Shown: positions 26,877 to 35,231 of the stretch, one piece after another | How positions within the stretch are numbered: position 1 is the first letter of the stretch | Layout of the letters: every line of letters begins with the position of its first letter | Source: Novosphingobium sp. Fuku2-ISO-50 | Lineage (GTDB): Bacteria > Pseudomonadota > Alphaproteobacteria > Sphingomonadales > Sphingomonadaceae | Assembly: GCF_001519055.1 (NCBI RefSeq) | Contig: NZ_KQ954288.1 | Span: 1-64,000 of the forward strand | Direction: 5' to 3' | DNA length: 64,000 bases | Made by a program: the position numbers and the translations under genes | The notes under the pieces: generated by a model | Databases searched by the model: none | The model's input: only the letters and a program-made list of their open reading frames with translations | Told to the model about the DNA's origin: nothing

Positions 26877-26952
26877 TCATTCCGCCAGAAAGTCCACCAC
26901 AGCGTCCATGTCGCGCTCCGGCGCTTCAACATGGGAAAGATGCGCCGCATGG
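26877..26952 (-). pseudogene. C-terminal remnant of an alpha/beta hydrolase
   Basis: Directly after the AraC-gene stop, the minus strand reads HAAHLSHVEAPERDMDAVV and ends DFLAE before a stop. This is the catalytic-His C-terminus of enol-lactonase-like hydrolases, compare DAAHLSNVEQPEAF in the intact enzyme at 55074. No upstream part remains, so it is the tail of a deleted gene. Confidence 0.45.
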
Positions 26953-26954
26953 CT

Positions 26955-27869
26955 TTACGCCGAGGTCTGGAACCAGGCATTGTCGCGCCGGAAGGCACTG
27001 GCCGTCATCCCGACGCGCTGCTTGAAAAAGCGCGAGAAATAGGCCGGATCTGCAAACCCCAGATGCTCCGCGATCTGGCCGATACCGGCCGACGTGTAAG
27101 TCAGCGACCGCATCGCTTCCAGCAAGAGCCGATCACGCACCACTTCACCGGGCGCCTTCAGCAACACGGTCCGGCAGGCACGGGTCAGCGTCGGCACCGT
27201 CGTACCCAACTGGTCCGCATAGCGATCGACGCTCCAGCCTTGTCGAAACGTGCGGTCGACCAGTCCGCGAAACCGCAACGCCAGCGCTTCGGATCGCCCA
27301 TTGGCCTGCGCCGCGCCCTCGGAACCGGCCATCGCAGCACCAGCCAGCGCCAGGACAAGGCCCAGGTGCGCGGCAAGGCAAGCCGACAGCGGCCCCGACC
27401 ATGCGTCCCCGCTTTCCTGCGCAAGGTCGGCAAACAGCGCGCTCAAACGACTTGCCCGCCGATCGACCCCGCCCTCACCCGCGCCCAGACATTGCATGCT
27501 CACCGCGCTGCCGAGCGGCGCGGCATCGAAAACCCAGGCGATGCGCGGATCGTGCAGCAAGTCGTGAGCCAGCGACAGCACCCAGCCCTCGGCATCATCG
27601 TCAAAGCGGAACGCATGGATGCATCCGCTGGGCAATATCACCAGAGAAACCGGGGCCAGGTCGCACCGCCGACCGTCATACGCCAGTTCGCCCGCTCCGC
27701 GCTCCAACAGAAGTAATTGAAAAATGCCAGGATGTGCGTGGGGGGCGATAGTCCATTCGTGCAGGCGAGAGCGTGCCGAGATCGTTTCGATATGCAGAAA
27801 TTCGGGGCGGAGATCCCCGCTCCCCTCCCCATAAAGCGCATAACGCGTAACAGATCCAGCAGCCGTCAT
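26955..27869 (-). CDS. AraC-family regulator (PobR-like)
   Basis: A 304-residue regulator. The N-terminal half is a cupin-type ligand domain (HEWTIAPHAHPGIFQLLLLE), and the C-terminal ~100 residues hold two helix-turn-helix motifs ending GIGQIAEHLGFADPAYFSRF. This layout resembles PobR, the 4-hydroxybenzoate activator. I use the ATG at 27869, because longer readings run into the divergent P450 gene. The 113-bp divergent gap suggests that it controls the P450, with an aromatic acid or similar compound as effector (inference). Confidence 0.82.
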   Translation of the reverse strand: MTAAGSVTRYALYGEGSGDLRPEFLHIETISARSRLHEWTIAPHAHPGIFQLLLLERGAGELAYDGRRCDLAPVSLVILPSGCIHAFRFDDDAEGWVLSLAHDLLHDPRIAWVFDAAPLGSAVSMQCLGAGEGGVDRRASRLSALFADLAQESGDAWSGPLSACLAAHLGLVLALAGAAMAGSEGAAQANGRSEALALRFRGLVDRTFRQGWSVDRYADQLGTTVPTLTRACRTVLLKAPGEVVRDRLLLEAMRSLTYTSAGIGQIAEHLGFADPAYFSRFFKQRVGMTASAFRRDNAWFQTSA

Positions 27870-27982
27870 ACTTTGGGAAGTATCGTGCCGATTGATCGAA
27901 AAGTCCAATTCTTTGCGCGAAATCGGTATCGGCGAACGTCGGATTTTCACGCATGACGATGCCCATAAGCCAAGGAGAGGCC

Positions 27983-29149
27983 ATGACATTCCGTTTCGAC
28001 CCTTATTCGCCGCTGATCGATGCCGATCCTTTCCCCGCCTACAAGGTGCTGCGCGACGAACACCCGTGTTTCTGGAGCGAAGAAGCCGGCATGTGGGTGC
28101 TGTCGCGCTATGACGACATCCTTGCCGCGCTGACCAACTGGAAACTCTATTCCTCTGCCAACGGCAATCTGATCGACGAGTTCCCCGGCCGCGCCGGAGC
28201 GACGCTCGGCAGTTCCGATCCGCCACGCCACGACCGCTTGCGCGCGCTGATCCAGTCGGCCATGACCAAGCGCGCGCTCGATCATGTGCTCGACCCCGCG
28301 CGCGCCTCGATCCGCGCCCACCTTGCGGCGGTCAAGGCTGGCGACAGCTTTGATTTCGTCAACGACCTCGGCTCGAAAGTGACGGTGGACCTGCTGTTCT
28401 ACCTCTTTGCGCTGCCGCGCGAGGGCGCCGAACAGGTCCGCGAAAATGCCGTGCTGATGGTGCAGACCGACCCGGTTACCCGCCAGAAGACCGAGGCGCA
28501 CCTTGCCGCCTTTCGCTGGATGGCCGACTATGCCGAGCGCCTGGTTGCCGATCGCAAGAAGCATCCCGGCGATGACCTGCTGTCCAATTTCATCACCGCC
28601 GAAGTCGATGGTGAAAAGCTGCTCGACCGCGAAGTTCAGCTGACCGTCACGACACTGATCATGGCCGGAATCGAGAGCCTGTCGGGCTTCATGGGCATGT
28701 TTGCGCTCAACCTCGCCGATTATCCCGACGCCCGCCGGGCGCTCGCGGCAGACCCGGCGCTGATCCCCGATGCGATGGAAGAATCGCTGCGCTTCAACAC
28801 CTCGGCGCAGCGGTTCAAGCGCTGTGTCACGCAGGACATCGCGCTTCACGGCCAGACCATGAAGGCAGGCGATTTCGTGATGCTCGCCTATGGCTCGGCC
28901 AACCGCGACGAACGCATGTTTGCCGATCCCGATGTCTATGACATCACCCGGCGGCCCAAGCGCCATCTCGGCTTTGGCGGCGGCGTACATTCCTGCCTCG
29001 GCTCGATGCTGGCGCGCGTCGCCTGCCAGATCGTGTTCGAGGAATTCCTCGCCGCCATTCCGGAATTCAGCCGTATCGACAAGACGCTGCCGTGGGTGCC
29101 TTCATCGAATTTCCGCAGTCCCAAATCCCTGATGCTTGCAAAGGGCTGA
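27983..29149 (+). CDS. cytochrome P450 monooxygenase
   Basis: A 388-residue soluble bacterial P450. The haem-ligand loop is FGGGVHSCLGSMLAR (Cys near residue 345), the ExxR motif is EESLR, and the I-helix reads LIMAGIESLSGF. The usual acid-Thr pair is Glu-Ser here, so the proton-relay hydroxyl is kept in altered form. GGAGAGG precedes the ATG. No ferredoxin or ferredoxin reductase gene is adjacent, so redox partners must come from elsewhere. The substrate is unknown; the divergent PobR-like regulator points to an aromatic compound. Confidence 0.9.
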   Translation: MTFRFDPYSPLIDADPFPAYKVLRDEHPCFWSEEAGMWVLSRYDDILAALTNWKLYSSANGNLIDEFPGRAGATLGSSDPPRHDRLRALIQSAMTKRALDHVLDPARASIRAHLAAVKAGDSFDFVNDLGSKVTVDLLFYLFALPREGAEQVRENAVLMVQTDPVTRQKTEAHLAAFRWMADYAERLVADRKKHPGDDLLSNFITAEVDGEKLLDREVQLTVTTLIMAGIESLSGFMGMFALNLADYPDARRALAADPALIPDAMEESLRFNTSAQRFKRCVTQDIALHGQTMKAGDFVMLAYGSANRDERMFADPDVYDITRRPKRHLGFGGGVHSCLGSMLARVACQIVFEEFLAAIPEFSRIDKTLPWVPSSNFRSPKSLMLAKG

Positions 29150-29281
29150 GCGACTGCTTCAATTGACACATTGTTCATCCGCTTTTCGGCAAGCCGTGCC
29201 CATGTTGCCGCCATTGCGGCGGCCGCATACATGCGCCGACAACGACAATTCTGCCAAGGCGGCGCCAGGGGCCATTCGCCG

Positions 29282-29356
29282 CTAGTGGATTGTTTTTGAC
29301 ATTTGCATCCCGCCATCCGGATAGCACGGTCGCAAATGTCAGAATCGGACCACTAG
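29282..29356. repeat. modular palindromic repeat, copy 1
   Basis: Begins CTAGTGGATTG and ends CGGACCACTAG, with facing GACATTTGC and GCAAATGTC inner arms. The left arm is of the short AT-rich type and the right arm of the TCCGATTC type. The core (CATCCCGCCATCCGG...) matches the copy at 55889. Confidence 0.8.
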
Positions 29357-29370
29357 CAGATCCGCGGTTG

Positions 29371-30339
29371 TCAGCGCGGCTTGCGCGGATGGCCCCTGTG
29401 TGGGGCGGGCGGGCAATCCTGCCCCACGAAATTGCGGATCTGTTCGGCGGCCTGCTGGGCAAGCCAGGTTCGCCGTTCCGCGAAGTCTCGCGCAGCGATC
29501 GCATCATTGCGTTCCTTGATGGCGATTTTTTGCGCTGTTTCGGCGGCGTTGCGCTCGTGCAGCGCAAGGCGGGCATAGCTGAACGCGGCCAGCGTCAAAC
29601 CGCTGAGCACCAGAATCATGATAAGCGACGCACTGCTGTAGATCGCGGCGAAAGTACGGCGGCGGCGCTGTTCGCGATCGTACAGCCGGTCGTAAGGCAC
29701 GCCCAAAAGCCCGGCGATCAGCTTGAGCGCAACCAACCGCCGTTCAAGGGTTTGCATATCCGGCGCGAGTGGTTCCATCGGTCGGGTGCGGTCGGATTGT
29801 CCTTGCGCATCGCTTTCCCACAGCAGCGCATCGGGAAAGCAGGCCTGCTCTCCCTCCCCCGGTGTGCCGCTGGCGATGACCGCAAAAACCGGTCGATCGG
29901 GATAGAGCCGCTTGAAGGTGCGGATTTCGCTGTCGACCCATTGCGACCTGCGGGCAGCAGGCGAACAGATCACCAGCAAGGCGCGCGACCGCGCCAGCGC
30001 CTCTTCCAGCCGAGGGCCGAGCGCAGTCGCGCCCGCAAGCTCATCTTCGTCACGAAACACAGGACGCAACCGTGGCGGGACAGCGCCATATTCGCCCTCA
30101 AGCCCCACCAGAGCGCGCGGCACGCGGAAGTTTTCGACGGCGCGGTGCAGCCAGCGGGCAGTGCCGATGTCATGATGGCTGTAACTGATGAAAGCAGCAA
30201 ATTCGCGCGGAGCGAACGCCCCGGCAACGCCTGTCGCCATCCCGGCGATCCGCGTGCCCAGCGATGCAAGTGGATTGCCGGGGACAGATGCGCTATCTCC
30301 GCGTGAAACGTTTCCCGTTTGAGTGGAGTTGTGCGCCAT
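29371..30339 (-). CDS. membrane-anchored TIR-domain protein
   Basis: A 322-residue protein. A TIR-like domain (about residues 47-200) starts FAAFISYSHHDIGTARWLH, has the RDEDELAGA loop, and a plausible catalytic Glu in SQWVDSEIRTF. One transmembrane helix follows near residue 250 (ASLIMILVLSGLTLAAF), then a coiled coil rich in Ala/Glu/Arg. TIR domains either cleave NAD or mediate assembly; relatives with this layout usually continue into long repeat domains, so the short C-terminus looks truncated. It stops 14 bp from a palindromic repeat. The start at 30339 shares its bases with the divergent gene; the ATG at 30240 is an alternative. Confidence 0.78.
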   Translation of the reverse strand: MAHNSTQTGNVSRGDSASVPGNPLASLGTRIAGMATGVAGAFAPREFAAFISYSHHDIGTARWLHRAVENFRVPRALVGLEGEYGAVPPRLRPVFRDEDELAGATALGPRLEEALARSRALLVICSPAARRSQWVDSEIRTFKRLYPDRPVFAVIASGTPGEGEQACFPDALLWESDAQGQSDRTRPMEPLAPDMQTLERRLVALKLIAGLLGVPYDRLYDREQRRRRTFAAIYSSASLIMILVLSGLTLAAFSYARLALHERNAAETAQKIAIKERNDAIAARDFAERRTWLAQQAAEQIRNFVGQDCPPAPHRGHPRKPR

Positions 30340-31000
30340 GGTCCGATACCTAGCAGCACGCCTTGCGGTCACGGCAACCATTTTTGCAATTGCTCCGGCG
30401 ACCGCACAAACCGCGCCCCCGGCCGACGCAACGGCCGCACTCCAGCCATCTGCCGCTGCCGACCCGTTCGAACAGGCCATGGCAGCGCGCGCCACGGCCG
30501 ATTATGCCCGTCGCAACCACGACCCTCTGGCCATGTTGACTGCGGCGAGGATGTTGGGCGAAGTCCCCGTCAGCGGCGATCAGGGCGATGCCGGTTTTAC
30601 CCCCAAAGCACTCTATGCCGAGGCTCGCACGCTGGCCGATGGCAATGACCTCTTGCTTCAGCAGATTACTGTCGCCGAATCCAACAGTGCGCGCGGGGTG
30701 CTGTCCTCGGCGTTCGGCAGTGGGCTGGTGCGGCGCGTGCTCATGGTCAGCCCGCGCGCCGCCTATCAATTCGTGGTCAATGCCAAAGGGGGCGAACGAC
30801 TGCGGCTTGGTGCGATCGGCGCGCCGGGCACAGCCCTGTTGATGCGCATGCTCGATCAGTTCGGCAAGACTGTCTGCCTTGACGATCATGGGGATTATGC
30901 CCCCGTCTGCCAGCTTACACCGACCGTCGACGCCCGCTTTCGCGTCGATATCCAGAACAAGAGCGAACAATCGAGCCAGACCGTCGTCCTGAGCAATTGA
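30338..31000 (+). CDS. secreted protein of unknown function, 220 aa
   Basis: Residues 1-24 are a signal peptide (ATAQ cleavage). The mature protein has an N-terminal helical part (EQAMAARATADYARRNHDPL) and a C-terminal beta-rich part with two cysteines (KTVCLDDHGDYAPVCQL), reminiscent of pre-peptidase-type carbohydrate-free domains, although I cannot assign a family. GGAG lies ~10 bp before the ATG. It is convergent with the caspase gene and shares its start codon bases with the divergent TIR gene, so it probably belongs to the same functional block. Confidence 0.7.
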   Translation: MVRYLAARLAVTATIFAIAPATAQTAPPADATAALQPSAAADPFEQAMAARATADYARRNHDPLAMLTAARMLGEVPVSGDQGDAGFTPKALYAEARTLADGNDLLLQQITVAESNSARGVLSSAFGSGLVRRVLMVSPRAAYQFVVNAKGGERLRLGAIGAPGTALLMRMLDQFGKTVCLDDHGDYAPVCQLTPTVDARFRVDIQNKSEQSSQTVVLSN

Positions 31001-31028
31001 TGCAGACCATTCCATGGCATTTTTCGCG

Positions 31029-32759
31029 TCATTGGCCGGTATAGATTTCGCCGATCGAAAATCCGCCCCCGCTTGCCAACAGATCCTTGATCGGTCCGGC
31101 GACACGCACCGCGAGACGCTGCCCGTCAATGCTGCGCAGCAACGCGCGCAGCGCAACCGGCGGCTTCGCCACGACGACCGCGACAACGTGGTCGGTGCCA
31201 TAGGGCGCTACAACGCGATTTTCGACCAGTGGCAGCTTGCCGCCCGGCCCCAGTTGCCCATCACCGTCTTCATCGGTCAGCGGAAAAAGGCGCTGTATGG
31301 TTCCATCCGAGGCAATGTTGAAAATGGTCGCGTAGCCCGGCGCTGCGTTTGCCCCGCCACCGGTGGTGCGCAGATCAATCGCAACCTTTGCACCTTGGGC
31401 ATAGCGGACACCGTTGGGCCTGGGTCCGACCTCGATCCGCACCGTACTTTCATTCATCAACGGCCGAAGCGCTTCGACCGTATTCCATTTTTCAATCACT
31501 CCGCGCAAGCCCGCGACGGTTGTAACCCCTTCCGCCACCACGTCGCCCGAACGATGGAACACTTTGCCTTTTGTCGAATCCCAGATGAAATCGGCATCCT
31601 CGCGGTGCCCGACCTCTTGCCAGGGCACATCGGCCCCATGAATGGCCTGCACAGCCCCGCCGTTCAGGACAAACAACCCCGGCAGCACTTGCCGCGCCGG
31701 CGGCGGCACCGGCACGCCATTGCCGAACAGCGGCAGATCGCCTGATGCTCCGGTATAAGTGATGCGCGGTTCCTGCCGTTGGCCGGTAAGCGCACGGACC
31801 TGACTGCCAAGATAAATGCCCAGTTCGCTCGGCGTAATCCTGCCATCGTGGTTGAGATCGGCGGCAAGCCCCGCACCGTTGGCGCCGGGTGTGGTCAGGC
31901 CCTGTTCCAGCGACCAGGTCATCACACCGCGCGCTGGCGCGCCACCGACCGGCATGGCGGCTTCAAGTGCAAGCTGATCATCCTGTGCCCCGCCGATATA
32001 GACCAGATTGGCAAGGTCTGGACGATCGACAGGACGGGCAACAGGGCGGGCAACCGCGCGGGCCGCCGCGCCATTTCCAGCGGCACCCACGGCCTCGCCG
32101 GCCCCGGCGGTGACTGCGGGGAAACGGGGCCCCGGACGCGGGATCAGGACGAATTGCCCGCGATCGCCGCGAAACGCCGTGCGCGCCACAAACCGGAACG
32201 AGGCCGGATCGATCGAGCGGTTCAGCGTGCCCGAATGGCAGGTGTCGGCAATCATCAGGATATGCACGTCCGGCGGAACATAGCGCGCCATCCAGGTGTA
32301 GAAATCCTTGTCGACAATGAATTTTTCCGTGTCCTGACGATCTTCGTCAAACCCGGCCAGCGGGATGAACTGGTCGAAATCACCATCGGCCGTGCCCTTG
32401 ATCGCAGCGTCTGCCTCTGCACCATGGCCCGAGTAGTAGAACACGATCCAGTCGCCCGGTCTGGAGCGCAGGCCCAGCGCATGCAGCGCGGTCTCGACGC
32501 TGGTGCGGGTGACTTCTGCATTGCGAAGCACGGTAACGTCCCTCGCGCCCTCGCCACGCACTACCGCCTCCATCGCGGCAAGGTCGTTTTCCGGCCCTTT
32601 GAGATTGGGAAACATCGGCGAATTGAATGTCCAGACACCGGCCAGCAGCGCGCGGGTTTCTGCCAGCGCCGGTTGCGGCGCGCAAACCATGGCCATGAGC
32701 GCAAGCGTTGCGCGCACAACTGCATGCGCAATTTCATGCGCAAGGGCACCCCGTTTCAT
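31029..32759 (-). CDS. exported caspase-family (C14) protease with DUF4384-like C-terminus
   Basis: A 576-residue exported protein. After a signal peptide (to ~residue 33, PALA) a caspase-fold domain carries the catalytic His in VFYYSGHGAEAD and the catalytic Cys in MIADTCHSGTLNR. A linker includes ARPVARPVDRP, then an EF-hand-like loop DLNHDGRITPSE; a second Asp-rich loop DEDGDGQLG lies near residue 500. The C-terminal ~130 residues look like DUF4384. Bacterial caspase homologues cleave after basic or acidic residues; the calcium-like loops suggest metal control, as in metacaspases. An envelope location is predicted. Confidence 0.85.
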   Translation of the reverse strand: MKRGALAHEIAHAVVRATLALMAMVCAPQPALAETRALLAGVWTFNSPMFPNLKGPENDLAAMEAVVRGEGARDVTVLRNAEVTRTSVETALHALGLRSRPGDWIVFYYSGHGAEADAAIKGTADGDFDQFIPLAGFDEDRQDTEKFIVDKDFYTWMARYVPPDVHILMIADTCHSGTLNRSIDPASFRFVARTAFRGDRGQFVLIPRPGPRFPAVTAGAGEAVGAAGNGAAARAVARPVARPVDRPDLANLVYIGGAQDDQLALEAAMPVGGAPARGVMTWSLEQGLTTPGANGAGLAADLNHDGRITPSELGIYLGSQVRALTGQRQEPRITYTGASGDLPLFGNGVPVPPPARQVLPGLFVLNGGAVQAIHGADVPWQEVGHREDADFIWDSTKGKVFHRSGDVVAEGVTTVAGLRGVIEKWNTVEALRPLMNESTVRIEVGPRPNGVRYAQGAKVAIDLRTTGGGANAAPGYATIFNIASDGTIQRLFPLTDEDGDGQLGPGGKLPLVENRVVAPYGTDHVVAVVVAKPPVALRALLRSIDGQRLAVRVAGPIKDLLASGGGFSIGEIYTGQ

Positions 32760-32882
32760 GACGCAGCCCTTTCCCGAAAGTCATTCCGACGCCGGTTACA
32801 GGCCATTTGCCTGTTGCCCGCACCCTGTCGACATACTACTCTTCGAAAAGGGTAAAGCAATGCCTTGGGGGGATGGGCCGGG

Positions 32883-33548
32883 ATGCTACACCGTCATCGG
32901 ACGCTTACGGGCGCAGTTCTTGTACTTTCGCCTTTCCTTACAGCAATTTTGCATACACAGGCGGCGTGGAGCCAGACGCCTGCGGGGCAGCAGGGGACAA
33001 TCTCGCCCGACCAGGCAGTCGGAACGCGGGGGGTCATCGTGCTGCGACCCTCGGGCATTTCGACCTCCGATCAGACACCGACGCCAGCCCCGGTTTCCAC
33101 CCCGACCCCGATTTCCACCCCGACCCCGATTTCCACCCCAACCCCGCCGCCGCTTCCGGCGCCGGTCGTAAAGACCTGTGACCGGCCATTTGCCCATACC
33201 GATGTCACGCTTGGCGGGTCCGGCAACTTCCGCACGGCGTTGCGCGACCGCCTTGCCCGCAAATCCGGGCCGGTGATCGTTGATATAGCCGAGCCCTTCT
33301 CGGTCAGCAGCAGCACGCCGGTCGACCTCGCGCCGTGGCTGGGCGAAGTGAAGACATCGGGCGGGATCGTCTCGGTCGACACATATTGCCAGGACAGCCG
33401 GGGATTCTTCTCTTTCCTGCGCGGCCTGTTCGGCGGCGGACCTCGCAACGCCTATGGCGCAGCCGATGGCTATGACGCGGTGTTCCACGTCGACGGCCTT
33501 GTCGGCGTGGTGACCCAGGTCGAATTCAAGCCCAGGGCGGCGCTGTGA
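32883..33548 (+). CDS. secreted protein with Pro/Thr-rich repeat, 221 aa
   Basis: A signal peptide (to about residue 30) is followed by a Pro/Thr/Ser linker made of STPTPI repeats (about residues 70-90). A folded C-terminal domain of ~120 residues then begins KTCDRPFAHTDVTLGGSG and contains a second Cys in VDTYCQDSRGFF. I do not recognise the domain. GGGGGG-type sequence precedes the ATG at 32883. Its stop overlaps the possible GTG start of the caspase-FGE gene, so the two are probably co-translated and the protein may be a partner or substrate of that protease. Confidence 0.7.
   Translation: MLHRHRTLTGAVLVLSPFLTAILHTQAAWSQTPAGQQGTISPDQAVGTRGVIVLRPSGISTSDQTPTPAPVSTPTPISTPTPISTPTPPPLPAPVVKTCDRPFAHTDVTLGGSGNFRTALRDRLARKSGPVIVDIAEPFSVSSSTPVDLAPWLGEVKTSGGIVSVDTYCQDSRGFFSFLRGLFGGGPRNAYGAADGYDAVFHVDGLVGVVTQVEFKPRAAL
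33088..33141. repeat. 18-bp tandem repeat encoding a Pro/Thr linker
   Basis: Three copies of CCCCGATTTCCACCCCGA (with single-base changes) encode STPTPI hexapeptides. It lies in frame inside the secreted-protein gene. Confidence 0.85.
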
Positions 33549-33550
33549 CC

Positions 33551-35176
33551 ATGCCCGGCAGGACAGCGTCGGCGCGCCTGTTCGCCCGGATCGCGCTGCT
33601 GCTGCTTGCCGCAACCATGCTGTCCGGTGTCCTGCCGGGGGTGGCGATGGCGCGCGAACCCAGGATCGCGCTGGTCATCACCAACGGCGCCTATCAGAAT
33701 TTCGACCCGCTGCGCGCGACCGGCGAGGACGGCAGCCGGGTGGCCGCCGCGCTGACCGTCGGGGGGTTCAAGGACGCGTCGGGCACCGGCCCCGTAACAG
33801 TGCGGCACGACCTGACGCTGGACCAGATGCAGGCGGCGCTGACCACGTTTCGCGAACAGCTCAAGGCCGCAGGGCCCGACGCCTTTGGCGTGCTGTACTA
33901 TTCCGGGCATGGTGCCGCGCTCAGCACCTATGGCGATGTCATGCTCTTGCCGGTTGACGCCGGACGCACCTTGACCGCGCAATCGACCGGGCTGACACGC
34001 GCGGCGCTTACTCGCTCCCTGCTCGGTTCGGGCGCGAAAAACGTGCTCATCATCCTCGATATGTGCCGCAACGTTCTCACCGAGCCACCCGTGCCCATTG
34101 CGGATACGGCCCCCGGAAACACGCCCATGATCGCCGAAACCGGCCCCGATGGCACCAAGGGTCTTCGTCGTCTGGTGCGGCAGTCCGACACGCTGCTGCG
34201 CCCCGATCAGGGGTATCTTGTCGCCTTTTCGACGAGCGCAGACCAGGTCGCGTTTGACGACGGCACCTTTTCGCGCGTTCTGGCCGAAGAGATCCGCCGT
34301 CCGCAGCAGAACATCGCGACCGCGCTCAAACGAACATCGGACCGGGTGGCGATGAATGCCGCCAGGGCCGGTACGAATTTCCAGAAGCCGACGTTCGATT
34401 ATGGCCTGCAGGGTGAACCGCCCTGTTTCATCACGTGCGATGCGGCCGGCGCCGGGCGTTTCTACGATTGCGCCAATTGCCCCTTCATGCGGATCGTTCC
34501 GGCGGGAACGGGCCCGATCGGATCGCCCCCGTCAGAAGCCGGTCGCAGTCGTGACGAGCCCTTGCAGCATGACGAGCGGATCGATCATGCCTTTGCCATG
34601 GGCGTCTATGAAATCACGATTGCGGAATGGGCGGCATGTGTGCGCGACAAGGCGTGCCGCCCGATTGCCGACTGGTCAAAGGAAAATCCCAATCCGCTGA
34701 TCCCGGCGACAGGGATCGGTTTTACCGACGCGCAAGGGTTTGTCGCCTGGTTGTCGGTCCAATCGGGATTGCCCTATCGCCTGCCGACCGAACAGGAATG
34801 GGAATATGCCGACCGCGCCGGCGCGGCGAGCGCATTCCCGTGGGGCGATACGATCACCCCCGGTGATGCCAATTATGACCAGACCGCAAGCTATCGCAAA
34901 TCCCCCACCGCGCCCTATCGCGGCTATCCCGAGGCGGTGAACGCCTATCCGGCGAATGCGTTTGGCCTCTATCAGATGAACGGCAATGTCCGGGAATGGT
35001 CGGACGGGTGCGGCGATACGGCCTGCAAAAGCCGGATCGCGCGCGGAGGCTCGTTTGAAAGCGCGCCGGATGAATTGCGCTCGGCCAGCCGGCTGGCGAT
35101 CCCAGGCGGACACAAGCGCGACGACATGGGGCTGCGCGTTGTCCGCGATCTGCGGCCCGACGAGATCATACAATGA
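33551..35176 (+). CDS. exported caspase fused to a formylglycine-generating-enzyme (FGE/SUMF1) domain
   Basis: A 541-residue exported protein. Signal peptide to about residue 33. Residues ~36-270 are a caspase (C14) domain, with His in VLYYSGHGAALS and Cys in IILDMCRNVLT. Residues ~310-535 are FGE/SUMF1-like: MGVYEITIAEWAACV, LPTEQEWEYADRAG, NGNVREWSDGC and ARGGSFESAPDELRSA. Such domains oxidise a Cys to formylglycine in true FGEs, or act as binding or carbohydrate-recognition modules in variants. A GTG at 33545 that overlaps the upstream stop is an alternative start. Confidence 0.87.
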   Translation: MPGRTASARLFARIALLLLAATMLSGVLPGVAMAREPRIALVITNGAYQNFDPLRATGEDGSRVAAALTVGGFKDASGTGPVTVRHDLTLDQMQAALTTFREQLKAAGPDAFGVLYYSGHGAALSTYGDVMLLPVDAGRTLTAQSTGLTRAALTRSLLGSGAKNVLIILDMCRNVLTEPPVPIADTAPGNTPMIAETGPDGTKGLRRLVRQSDTLLRPDQGYLVAFSTSADQVAFDDGTFSRVLAEEIRRPQQNIATALKRTSDRVAMNAARAGTNFQKPTFDYGLQGEPPCFITCDAAGAGRFYDCANCPFMRIVPAGTGPIGSPPSEAGRSRDEPLQHDERIDHAFAMGVYEITIAEWAACVRDKACRPIADWSKENPNPLIPATGIGFTDAQGFVAWLSVQSGLPYRLPTEQEWEYADRAGAASAFPWGDTITPGDANYDQTASYRKSPTAPYRGYPEAVNAYPANAFGLYQMNGNVREWSDGCGDTACKSRIARGGSFESAPDELRSASRLAIPGGHKRDDMGLRVVRDLRPDEIIQ

Positions 35177-35231
35177 ACCAGGCGGGCCTGCAAAGGCACC
35201 GCATGCCATAAAAACCACAGGGGAGCGTGCG

